IMG/VR virus record: IMGVR_UViG_3300008113_000666
Span: 22,110-46,302 of that record
Reading direction: 5' to 3' (one strand)
From: a virus
Length of the DNA stretch: 24,193 bases
The stretch's first letter is position 1, and each line of letters opens with the position of its first letter. The notes under the pieces were generated by a model that did not search any database, was not told the DNA's origin, and saw only the letters and a list, made by a program, of their open reading frames with translations. This document shows positions 11,671 to 17,751 of this stretch, piece by piece. The translations under genes were made by a program, and so were the position numbers.

Positions 11671-12028
11671 GAATGATGTTATAGAGATGGTAATGTCTGA
11701 TCCATCAATCAGGAGAGGATCAAAGTCCATCATCATAGGCGACATAGTGGATGCAGGGATTGACGACTGGATCGACACAGATGTCTCCTCCATACTTGAG
11801 GATTACTCAAGTGGATTTAAGGATCACACGGAAGTAATCATCAAAGCAAAGAAAGTCCTTAACATGCACGATCATCCTGAGCTTGAGATAGAATCAATCG
11901 CAGGAAACCTATCGAACAAAACAGACTTCGACAAGATGTACCTAAGCTCCACGAACAACATGCTTGACTTCATGTGCTCGTATGTGAAGGTTTACACTAT
12001 CGTAAAAGACCTAAGGTCAGAACGCTGA
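11660..12028 (+). CDS. Acidic helical protein, 122 aa, unknown function
   Basis: The protein reads MVTENDVIEMVMSDPSIRRG and is acidic and mostly helical, with no membrane segment or Cys motif. It starts inside the end of the previous gene and ends just before a predicted structured RNA at 12035. Placement directly before the recombination genes is the only hint of role. Confidence 0.65.
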   Translation: MVTENDVIEMVMSDPSIRRGSKSIIIGDIVDAGIDDWIDTDVSSILEDYSSGFKDHTEVIIKAKKVLNMHDHPELEIESIAGNLSNKTDFDKMYLSSTNNMLDFMCSYVKVYTIVKDLRSER

Positions 12029-12034
12029 CCGACT

Positions 12035-12107
12035 GGACAAGCGCATGGTGTGCAGAGAGAGTCTGCAACGGGCTTACGTGTTGAGCCTGATGAAACAAAG
12101 CTCGTCC
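12035..12107 (+). ncRNA. Candidate structured RNA: three-way junction followed by a T-run
   Basis: GGACAAGC (12035-12042) pairs with GCTCGTCC (12100-12107) with one A.C mismatch. Inside are two hairpins: TGCAGA-GAGAG-TCTGCA (12051-12067) and an 8-bp stem of 12069-12076 with 12082-12089, including two G.U pairs. The closing stem is followed by TTTTA, so the element may also terminate. It lies in the 120-nt gap before the ERF gene, so it could be a small RNA, a leader or a conditional terminator. The fold was drawn by eye. Confidence 0.45.
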
Positions 12108-12131
12108 TTTTACATCAAAAAAAAACACAAA

Positions 12132-12153
12132 CCCTTAATTCATTTTAAATGAA
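12132..12153 (+). promoter_or_regulatory. Start-codon inverted repeat before the ERF gene
   Basis: TTCATTT-T-AAATGAA (12139-12153) is a perfect 7-bp inverted repeat that includes the ATG (12149). It is preceded by ACCCTTAA, as at 5511 and 13611. It may be a protein-binding operator or an RNA hairpin that hides the start codon. Confidence 0.55.
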
Positions 12154-12766
12154 CATTCAATCAAAGTTGCTGGCTGTTCAGTCAGATTTAAAGGCCCCTA
12201 AAGGCCAGTTCAATTCCTTCGGGAAGTACAACTACCGCTCATGCGAGGACATCCTCGAAGCGGTGAAGCCATTGCTTATGAAGCATGGACTTACCATGAC
12301 TATATCCGATAGGATCGAAGAGCATGGTAGCCGTGTATACATCATGTCCACGGTAACTGTCTTTGACCATGATGGGAACGCCCATAGCGTGAATGCTTAT
12401 GCTCGTGAAGAGGATTCCAAGAAGGGCATGGACGCATCACAGGTTACTGGCGCAACGTCATCTTATGCTCGCAAGTATGCTCTCAATGGCATGTTCCTGA
12501 TCGACGACACCAAGGATAGCGACTCTACCAATACCCACGGCAAGGAGCCAGCTAAGTCTATGGGTAGCGTTCCAATCGGAGGCGCGGCTGCTCGTGACGC
12601 CATTGCAGAAGAAGAGGCCAGCCAAGAGCCATCTATCATGGACAAGGCTATCGCCTACATCAAGTCTGCTTCCGACAAAAAGAAGGCTTACGAGAACGTG
12701 GTAGCTAAGTATGGCAACGACCTGTCCGACCGACAGAAAGAAGCCATCAAGAAGTTCGTTCGATGA
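12149..12766 (+). CDS. erf: ERF-family single-strand annealing recombination protein, 205 aa
   Basis: Residues 22-45 (FNSFGKYNYRSCEDILEAVK then PLL), 46-75 (HGLTMTISD and VTVFDHDGN) and 96-120 (SQVTGATSSYARKYALNGMF) are the ordered blocks of the ERF superfamily. The family anneals complementary single-stranded DNA in phage recombination and genome circularisation. The C-terminal 60 residues form a flexible linker (GKEPAKSMGSVPIGGAAARD) and a basic helical tail. Length is typical. Its stop overlaps the start of the exonuclease gene by 4 nt, giving a two-component recombination pair like RecE-RecT. Start codon use may be controlled by the inverted repeat over the ATG. Confidence 0.88.
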   Translation: MNIQSKLLAVQSDLKAPKGQFNSFGKYNYRSCEDILEAVKPLLMKHGLTMTISDRIEEHGSRVYIMSTVTVFDHDGNAHSVNAYAREEDSKKGMDASQVTGATSSYARKYALNGMFLIDDTKDSDSTNTHGKEPAKSMGSVPIGGAAARDAIAEEEASQEPSIMDKAIAYIKSASDKKKAYENVVAKYGNDLSDRQKEAIKKFVR

Positions 12767-13545
12767 GCCTCTCTGAGAAATTGATGGATCGGTACGGCAA
12801 GGAACACTTGTCGTACTCTTCCATCAAGAGGGCCCTCACCGACACGGCTCTCTTCGACCTTCATATGAGAGGCCTGCTTGACCACAAGTCAGACGCACTG
12901 GAGTTTGGGTCTATGTACGACATGCTTCTATTCGACGCAGATAAAGCGATGAGTACGTATGTTGTCCTTGATCATGATGACGTCATGGAGCGATGCTCTG
13001 CCGCTACTCAATCGACCAAGTCCCCCAAGGCCACGAAAGAGTACAAAGAGGTAAAGGATTCAATCGAGGAAGAACTCAAGAGCAAAGGCAAGATGGTTTG
13101 CAGCCATGAAGACTGGAAGACAGCTAACGAGATGATCGACCGCCTCCATTCCTGTGGCGTATACCAGCAATACCTTGTTGGAGAATACCAAAAAGAAATA
13201 TACACGAAGATCAATGGCGTTACTGTTAAGGGTTATCTTGATTGCCTTGGCAATGGCTTTATTTCAGACAGCAAGTCTACACGTAGCGTCGACGGCTTCA
13301 GGTATGACGTCAACAAGCTGTGCTACGACATTCAGGCTTATATCTACTGCAAAGCCATTGGGATCAACACGTTCTTCTGGGTTGTGCAAGAGAAGGCATA
13401 CCCATATCTACCAGCAGTCGTCAAGTGTACAGAAGAAACCCTTTTTAAGGGAGAGATGAAGTTCTTTCAAGCCATAAGCAAGATCAACAACTTCATGGAG
13501 GCACAAGAAGACCCAATGAAAGACTTTAATTATTTCGAAGTATGA
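12763..13545 (+). CDS. RecE/exonuclease VIII-like PD-(D/E)XK exonuclease, 260 aa
   Basis: The N-terminus LSYSSIKRALTDTALFDLHM is the usual S.S..K.....P..f.. start of RecE/DUF3799-type nucleases, followed by LEFGSMYDMLLFD. Catalytic candidates are E145 (QKEIY), D160 in GYLD, D169 and K171 in ISDSKS, and Q191 in DIQAYIYCKA. This spacing fits a PD-(D/E)XK exonuclease with the Q-x-x-x-Y motif. Such enzymes resect 5' ends and load the partner annealing protein, here the adjacent ERF. ATGA overlaps tie it to ERF upstream and to a 29-aa membrane peptide downstream. Confidence 0.85.
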   Translation: MSLSEKLMDRYGKEHLSYSSIKRALTDTALFDLHMRGLLDHKSDALEFGSMYDMLLFDADKAMSTYVVLDHDDVMERCSAATQSTKSPKATKEYKEVKDSIEEELKSKGKMVCSHEDWKTANEMIDRLHSCGVYQQYLVGEYQKEIYTKINGVTVKGYLDCLGNGFISDSKSTRSVDGFRYDVNKLCYDIQAYIYCKAIGINTFFWVVQEKAYPYLPAVVKCTEETLFKGEMKFFQAISKINNFMEAQEDPMKDFNYFEV

Positions 13546-13631
13546 CGAACAACATCAAAGCGCCCATCATTTCTGGGCTAGCACTTCTGTGCTACGTAGC
13601 AATCATGACCCTTTTAATTCACCTTTTTTAA
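13542..13631 (+). CDS. 29-aa membrane microprotein
   Basis: The frame opens at ATG 13542 by ATGA overlap with the exonuclease stop and reads MTNNIKAPIISGLALLCYVA followed by IMTLLIHLF. Residues about 8-28 form one strong membrane helix. It ends 10 nt before the SSB-like start, inside the repeated AATTCA motif. Coupling to the upstream gene and a clear membrane helix support it, but no function is known. Confidence 0.45.
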   Translation: MTNNIKAPIISGLALLCYVAIMTLLIHLF

Positions 13632-13645
13632 TTCATTTCAAATGA
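13611..13645 (+). promoter_or_regulatory. Start-codon inverted repeat before the SSB-like gene, with motif duplicated
   Basis: TCATTT-C-AAATGA (13633-13645) is a perfect inverted repeat including the ATG (13642). The upstream CTTTTAATTCA is present twice (13611 and again from 13624). It is the third case of this arrangement in the window, and an SSB-like product could in principle bind such a site in its own mRNA. Confidence 0.5.
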
Positions 13646-13962
13646 GCGACAACTCAAAGAAGTATGACTCCGTATTCGTAGGATACGCAGAAGACCCCAA
13701 GTACAACGAAGAAGGCAAGTACGTGTCACAACGTCTTCGCCTCAAGGTCAACGAGCTTGAAGACCTGATCAAGCGATATAGCACCCCTAAAAAGCCAGAC
13801 GGAACTGGGGGTAACGTGTTCTTGACGGTAGGTGTGAGCAAGAATGGTCGATCATTCGCCACTGTATGGGATCCCAACAGCGAGAAGGCCAAAGAGAAAC
13901 AAGAGAGCAAGTCCTCTTACTCAAGTAAGCCAAGTGCGTCTGAAGAGGATCTCCCCTTCTAA
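13642..13962 (+). CDS. SSB-like single-stranded DNA-binding protein, 106 aa
   Basis: The protein begins MSDNSKKYDSVFVGYAEDPK, has a beta-rich central part (YVSQRLRLKVNEL, GGNVFLTVGVSKNGRSFATV) and ends in a Ser-rich linker with SEEDLPF. The acidic tip with terminal Pro-Phe is the classical SSB docking tail. At 106 residues it is shorter than typical bacterial SSB (about 150-180), and the OB-fold is inferred, not obvious. It sits between the ERF/exonuclease pair and the primase-helicase, which fits ssDNA protection during replication. The 3371-4006 protein ends in a similar tip. Confidence 0.7.
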   Translation: MSDNSKKYDSVFVGYAEDPKYNEEGKYVSQRLRLKVNELEDLIKRYSTPKKPDGTGGNVFLTVGVSKNGRSFATVWDPNSEKAKEKQESKSSYSSKPSASEEDLPF

Positions 13963-14266
13963 AGTATTCGGGCTTTACGCCGTTCTAGAGTGGGGGCTGA
14001 AGGGTTTAGAACTCATCGGCCCTCACTCTTTTAGCGGTGTTGGAAAAGAAGGCAAGCAAGTTTCTTTCTTCTGCATCATACTAGAGCACGAAGGATACGT
14101 AGTGTCTATACCAAGTAACACAGAGGACTTCACCATCGTGATGATAGAGAATAAGAAAGGAGACAACTGCGTAGTCATGGAGTCAGCTTCATGCTCTGGC
14201 AAGTCTCTCTCTCTGGAAGAGATGGTTCCACTGATCAAAAGAAAATTCAAGCTCGACGTCATATGA
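13934..14266 (+). CDS. Soluble protein of about 110 aa, unknown function, start uncertain
   Basis: The coding frame is convincing after 13963 (QVSFFCIILEHEGYVVSIPS, then EEMVPLIKRKFKLDVI) but has no ATG there until 14135 or later. GTG 13934 gives 110 residues with 29 nt overlap into the SSB-like gene. ATG 13844 would give 140 residues, but its first 40 look like out-of-frame noise. A frameshift from the SSB-like frame at CCC-TTC-TAA cannot be excluded. The stop overlaps the next ATG by ATGA. The family is not recognised. Confidence 0.55.
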   Translation: MRLKRISPSKVFGLYAVLEWGLKGLELIGPHSFSGVGKEGKQVSFFCIILEHEGYVVSIPSNTEDFTIVMIENKKGDNCVVMESASCSGKSLSLEEMVPLIKRKFKLDVI

Positions 14267-14511
14267 ACGAAAAGAAAGATATAGTCTACTGCAATCTTCT
14301 GGTGGCATACAAGAAGGACAAGAGGGTAACAAACAAGGAGGTTTGGTGTCTGTGTTCTTCCCCTGACCCAGGAGACATCGTGGCAGACGACCACAGTCGA
14401 TCGATAATCGAGAGGCAGTGCTACCCACCCACCTATAAGGGTGAAAGAAAAATCATAGTCAAAAAAGTAATCAATCACAAGTTCCTATGGAAGAAAAATA
14501 TGAGTTCATAA
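14263..14511 (+). CDS. Small basic protein, 82 aa, unknown function
   Basis: The start at ATG 14263 (ATGA overlap) gives MNEKKDIVYCNLLVAYKKDK. A longer frame from 14191 would run inside the upstream gene. The sequence is beta-like with several Cys (YC, CLCSSPDPGD, QCYPP) and a basic end. It overlaps the DUF3310 gene by 25 nt. The Cys residues are not arranged as a clear zinc finger. Confidence 0.65.
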   Translation: MNEKKDIVYCNLLVAYKKDKRVTNKEVWCLCSSPDPGDIVADDHSRSIIERQCYPPTYKGERKIIVKKVINHKFLWKKNMSS

Positions 14512-14729
14512 ACAGCCCCCGCCACTACAATGAGTTCTCTAAAGAGGCTTGGGAGATGATGGTAGACATCTGGGGGATTGAGAAGTTTATCGCCTTTTGC
14601 GAGATGAACGCCTTCAAGTACAAGATGCGTGCTGGCACAAAGCTTGGCGAGACGGCTGACAAAGACATCATGAAGGCTAAGTGGTACTTAGACAAGGCGG
14701 CTGAGTTAAAGTACGGGCAATGCAAGTAA
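14487..14729 (+). CDS. DUF3310 family protein, 80 aa
   Basis: Residues 10-75 (SPRHYNEFSKEAWEMMVDIW, IEKFIAFCEMNAFKYKMRAG, KDIMKAKWYLDKAAEL) match the DUF3310 pattern P.HY......e.id.i......f..gn..KY..RaG.K.....Dl.KA.wYL. The family is very common next to phage replication genes and is sometimes annotated as nucleotide-kinase-like, without firm evidence. Length is typical. It overlaps the primase-helicase start by 10 nt. Confidence 0.85.
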   Translation: MEEKYEFINSPRHYNEFSKEAWEMMVDIWGIEKFIAFCEMNAFKYKMRAGTKLGETADKDIMKAKWYLDKAAELKYGQCK

Positions 14730-16501
14730 CAATCTTTGAGAGCATCTACCACACGAAGGCACCTCGTTATATCTCCATGGGTTACGCCCTTCGGAGGATC
14801 GCAGAGGGGTCTAGCAAGGATGCTATAGAACTGGTTCGGAATGGCGACAAGGAAGCTAAGAAAAGGCTTCCCATCGTCCTGTTCAGCGGTCAGTTCTCAG
14901 ACAGGTCTGATGACGGATTGTTTGACCACAGCGGGTTTATCGTTCTGGACTTCGACCACGTAGACTCAGCGTCTATGACGAAGTCTGTGCTAGCCACGGA
15001 CCCGTATGCTTACGCTACTTGGATCTCTCCTTCTGGAGATGGCATCAAGCTTCTCGTGAGGATCACGAATCCAGAACGCCATAGGGATCATTTTAGGGCC
15101 CTTAAAACGTACTTCAACAAGCAGTATGGAGTCAGCCCAGACGAGTCGGGGATCAATGAATCTAGGGCCTGTTTTGAGTCCTTCGATCCAGACATCGTGG
15201 TCAACGAGTCTGCTGATAAGTTTGGGGCCTTCACGAGTGAGCGTAGCGACAATCAGGTAGCGGTATCTAAAGATCACTACACCGACTACATGAAGCTGAA
15301 TCTTGCAGCCAAGATGATCAGGGTTGCAGAGGATGGCGCCAAGCATGCGGCTCTCCTAAAGTCTGCCCGTCTATGTGGAGGTTACATATCCGCTGGAAGG
15401 ATGGAAGAGGAAGAGGTCGTAAGGGTGTTGCACAGAGAGATCTGCAAGAAGAACATCGAGTCAGAAGATCAGGCTCTGGCTACCATCAGGGATGGTATCG
15501 AGCTTGGCAAGAAGGACCCCATCAAAACGCTCATGTCTAACGAGAAGAGCGCTCAGCGAGAGATGCTCTTGAGCGATGGTGACATGTCTTTCGTGTCGTC
15601 TGACGACGAGGACTTTAGGTGGATCGACAGCTACGCCAATGGAAACATCCAGATTGGGCTTGACACAGGCGATCAAGAGCTTGACAAATACTTCAGGTAT
15701 AAGAAAGAGTTCCTGATTATCAACGGCCACAGCAACGTAGGCAAAACGACCATGGCCCTGTATCTCATGGTGAATGCAGCTGTGCGTCACGGATGGAAGT
15801 GGGTAGTGTACTCCTCTGAGAACAGGACCTCTTCGCTTAAGATGACGCTGATGCAGTTCGGGTTCAACAAGCGAGTGAACGAGATGTCTTACGACCAGCG
15901 CAAGACCGCTTACAAATGGGTGCAAGAACACTTCACGGTGATCAACAACAACCAAGTGTATAGCTACGCTGAGATTATCCTGTTCTTGGAGAAGGTGCTG
16001 CGCCACCAACCTGTGGATGCTGTGTTCGTAGATCCATACAACAGCCTCAAGCTGGACATGGGGAACTCAAACATCGGGGTGCATGACTATCACTACGAAG
16101 CTGCGTCAGAGTTCCTGACGTTCAGCAAGGCGAACAACATCGCCGTGTGGTTGAACATGCATGCCGTGACTGAGGCTCAGCGCAGGAAGGGGGATGACGG
16201 CCTGCCTGTGGCTCCGTATGCAGAGGACACTGAAGGAGGAGGCAAGTTTGTCAACAGGGCAGACTGCTTCGTAACTATACACAGAAAGGTTCAGGCGCCA
16301 GACCCAAGTCTTCGCAAAACAACTGAACTCCATGTGCGTAAAGTGAGGGAGACAGAGACTGGAGGCGCACCATCGCCAATAGACAACCCAATCACCTTCA
16401 CTATGAACACTCCGATGACTGCATTCAGGATAAATTCAACTGGAAGAGAGTTGTTCGAACCAGCTGGTTTACAGTTTGATGTATATCATCAATTCAATTA
16501 A
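14720..16501 (+). CDS. Primase-helicase: BT4734-like primase domain plus DnaB-type ATPase, 593 aa
   Basis: The N-terminal part has FIVLDFDHVD (residues 73-82) and SPSGDGIKLLVRI (103-115), which are the D-x-D metal site and the SPSG.G.K motif of VirE/BT4734-like archaeo-eukaryotic-type primases common in Bacteroidetes elements. The C-terminal part is a RecA-fold helicase with Walker A GHSNVGKTT (336-344) and Walker B AVFVDPYN (434-441). A His/Gln-containing region follows (WLNMHAVTEAQRRKG). Together these would prime and unwind DNA at the phage fork. The domain order primase-then-helicase resembles T7 gp4, but with an unrelated primase fold. It is the longest replication gene here. Confidence 0.85.
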   Translation: MQVTIFESIYHTKAPRYISMGYALRRIAEGSSKDAIELVRNGDKEAKKRLPIVLFSGQFSDRSDDGLFDHSGFIVLDFDHVDSASMTKSVLATDPYAYATWISPSGDGIKLLVRITNPERHRDHFRALKTYFNKQYGVSPDESGINESRACFESFDPDIVVNESADKFGAFTSERSDNQVAVSKDHYTDYMKLNLAAKMIRVAEDGAKHAALLKSARLCGGYISAGRMEEEEVVRVLHREICKKNIESEDQALATIRDGIELGKKDPIKTLMSNEKSAQREMLLSDGDMSFVSSDDEDFRWIDSYANGNIQIGLDTGDQELDKYFRYKKEFLIINGHSNVGKTTMALYLMVNAAVRHGWKWVVYSSENRTSSLKMTLMQFGFNKRVNEMSYDQRKTAYKWVQEHFTVINNNQVYSYAEIILFLEKVLRHQPVDAVFVDPYNSLKLDMGNSNIGVHDYHYEAASEFLTFSKANNIAVWLNMHAVTEAQRRKGDDGLPVAPYAEDTEGGGKFVNRADCFVTIHRKVQAPDPSLRKTTELHVRKVRETETGGAPSPIDNPITFTMNTPMTAFRINSTGRELFEPAGLQFDVYHQFN

Positions 16502-16536
16502 CGCTTAATTCATGTCTAGGAACCAGAAATAGGGTG

Positions 16537-16544
16537 TAACTTTG
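16537..16544 (+). promoter_or_regulatory. -7 box (TAACTTTG) 4 nt before a GTG start
   Basis: TAACTTTG is followed by CCGT and then the GTG of the nuclease gene at 16549. The 4-nt gap equals that at the two leftward MKC genes, predicting a leaderless mRNA. No TTG is seen at the -33 position. Confidence 0.45.
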
Positions 16545-16548
16545 CCGT

Positions 16549-17082
16549 GTGAAGAAAGTAAAGCAGGGCACGCAGCCCAGGTCCAGTGCTCGTAAAAAGC
16601 ACTTGGGCCGCTACAAAAGCAGCCTTGAAAAGCAGTGCGCTGACTTACTTTGTGACAACGGCCTAGAATTTGTCTATGAGGAAAATGAGTATGTCCTGAT
16701 GGATCAGTTCGTTTACAATGGCGTATACTTAAAGATGACTGCCTCAGGTAAAGACCTGTCAGACAGAACCAATAAGGCGGTTCTCCCCATAAAGTATACA
16801 CCCGACTTCGTGGCTAAAGACGGAAGCTGGATCATAGAGACGAAGGGATTTACTCCTTCACATCATGATTTTCCTATGAGATGGAAGCTTTTCCTCAACT
16901 ACCTTCGTAACTTTGAAAACAAACCGAAGCTTTTCATAGTTAAGAACAGAGCACAAATTGAAGAAGCAATAAGCATAATCAAGGATGATAGATCTAACAA
17001 AGGAGGATCTGGCGAGGGTGTACGCCCTAGCAACAGAAAGACTCCAAATAATCGCAACAGAACTCTACGAGGATCTGTTTGA
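16549..17082 (+). CDS. PD-(D/E)XK endonuclease (DUF1064/resolvase-like), 177 aa
   Basis: Residues 21-45 (RYKSSLEKQCADLL and GLEFVYEENEY) and 83-100 (YTPDFVAKDGSWIIETKG) give the catalytic set E27, D86 and E97-x-K99 of a PD-(D/E)XK nuclease of the DUF1064 / phage resolvase type. A basic N-terminus (KKVKQGTQPRSSARKK) probably contacts DNA. It may cut branched DNA at packaging or recombination, or degrade foreign DNA. The last 30 residues (NKGGSGEGVRPSNRKTPN) are low-complexity and overlap the next gene by 98 nt. The start is GTG 16549, directly after a TAACTTTG box. Confidence 0.8.
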   Translation: MKKVKQGTQPRSSARKKHLGRYKSSLEKQCADLLCDNGLEFVYEENEYVLMDQFVYNGVYLKMTASGKDLSDRTNKAVLPIKYTPDFVAKDGSWIIETKGFTPSHHDFPMRWKLFLNYLRNFENKPKLFIVKNRAQIEEAISIIKDDRSNKGGSGEGVRPSNRKTPNNRNRTLRGSV

Positions 17083-17266
17083 TGGGAATGGTGACCCCAA
17101 AGTTCACCCAGGTCAGGTTACAAATCTGGTTTCCTCATTCAGGATGAAGGCATTGCTTGAGATGGATATGATAAGGGAGGCTGTAGTTCAATACTCAGAA
17201 CACCACCATCTCAATGGTCAACCCCAACAGACGAGCATATTCGACGACCACAGGAAAGGTCGCTGA
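16985..17266 (+). CDS. Helical protein, 93 aa, unknown function
   Basis: The protein reads MIDLTKEDLARVYALATERL and then VTNLVSSFRMKALLEMDMIR, predicted to be helical throughout, ending in a His/Gln-rich acidic-basic tail (EHHHLNGQPQQTSIFDDH). It overlaps the upstream nuclease by 98 nt and the downstream nuclease by 53 nt. Being wedged between two nucleases suggests an accessory subunit, but no motif supports this. Confidence 0.65.
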   Translation: MIDLTKEDLARVYALATERLQIIATELYEDLFDGNGDPKVHPGQVTNLVSSFRMKALLEMDMIREAVVQYSEHHHLNGQPQQTSIFDDHRKGR

Positions 17267-17714
17267 AGTAAGGTTTAAGTCTGCGGCACAGGCCTTGGGC
17301 TTGACTGTAGAGAAGTCCACCAGAACAGAAGACACCAGAGAACACGTAGACTTCTGGATGGCTTATGGAGGTGACCAGAGATGGGGTGTTGACGTGAAAG
17401 GAAACAACTTGCCACATGAGATATGGTGCGAGTTCAAGAACGTCAACGGAGACACAGGATGGATGTATGGGTCAGCCCATATCATCGCCTTTGACATGCC
17501 AGAAGAAGGAGGGTTCTGCATAGTCAACAGGCAAGATCTTGCCAGATACTGTGAAGAGAATGTAGAGGATGTCTTTGTGAAGCACCCTCTAGATGCGTAC
17601 AAGAAAAAATATCAAAGACAAGGAAGAAGCGATGTTATAACGAAGATCTCTATACTCGATTTGATGACAATCGATTCATATAGAGTGTGGTACTACCACT
17701 TAGATTATAGGTAG
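17214..17714 (+). CDS. PD-(D/E)XK nuclease-like protein, 166 aa
   Basis: Residues 14-63 (GKVAEVRFKSAAQALGL, REHVDFWMAYG, RWGVDVKGNN) contain E18, D46 and D60-x-K62. This is the E-D-(D/E)xK layout of restriction-type endonucleases, in which K.AE..F...... starts the fold. The remainder (WCEFKNVNGDTGWMYGSAHI, FCIVNRQDLARYCEE) fits the later strands of the same fold. I infer a nuclease, perhaps for Holliday junctions or for host DNA. It is the second PD-(D/E)XK protein within 700 bp. It overlaps the 93-aa gene by 53 nt. Confidence 0.65.
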   Translation: MVNPNRRAYSTTTGKVAEVRFKSAAQALGLTVEKSTRTEDTREHVDFWMAYGGDQRWGVDVKGNNLPHEIWCEFKNVNGDTGWMYGSAHIIAFDMPEEGGFCIVNRQDLARYCEENVEDVFVKHPLDAYKKKYQRQGRSDVITKISILDLMTIDSYRVWYYHLDYR

Positions 17715-17719
17715 ATTTG
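17712..17719 (+). promoter_or_regulatory. Possible -7 box (TAGATTTG) before nrdJ
   Basis: TAGATTTG fits TAnnTTTG and lies 32 nt before the nrdJ ATG, at the stop of the upstream gene. There is no TTG about 20 bp upstream, so it is weak. The leader after it is A-rich (CACCAAAAAAAATG). Confidence 0.4.
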
Positions 17720-17751
17720 CCGCCTTGTCCAATTAAAAAACACCAAAAAAA

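Noticed and set aside
12035-12107. Possible hammerhead ribozyme because of CTGATGA at 12087-12093
   Set aside because: No GAAA core segment and no NUH cleavage site are present at the required junction positions for any of the three hammerhead permutations.
15461-16009. 182-codon minus-strand frame opposite the primase-helicase
   Set aside because: It lies fully opposite the Walker A region of a clear gene; the Val/His-rich product is typical of an antisense shadow.
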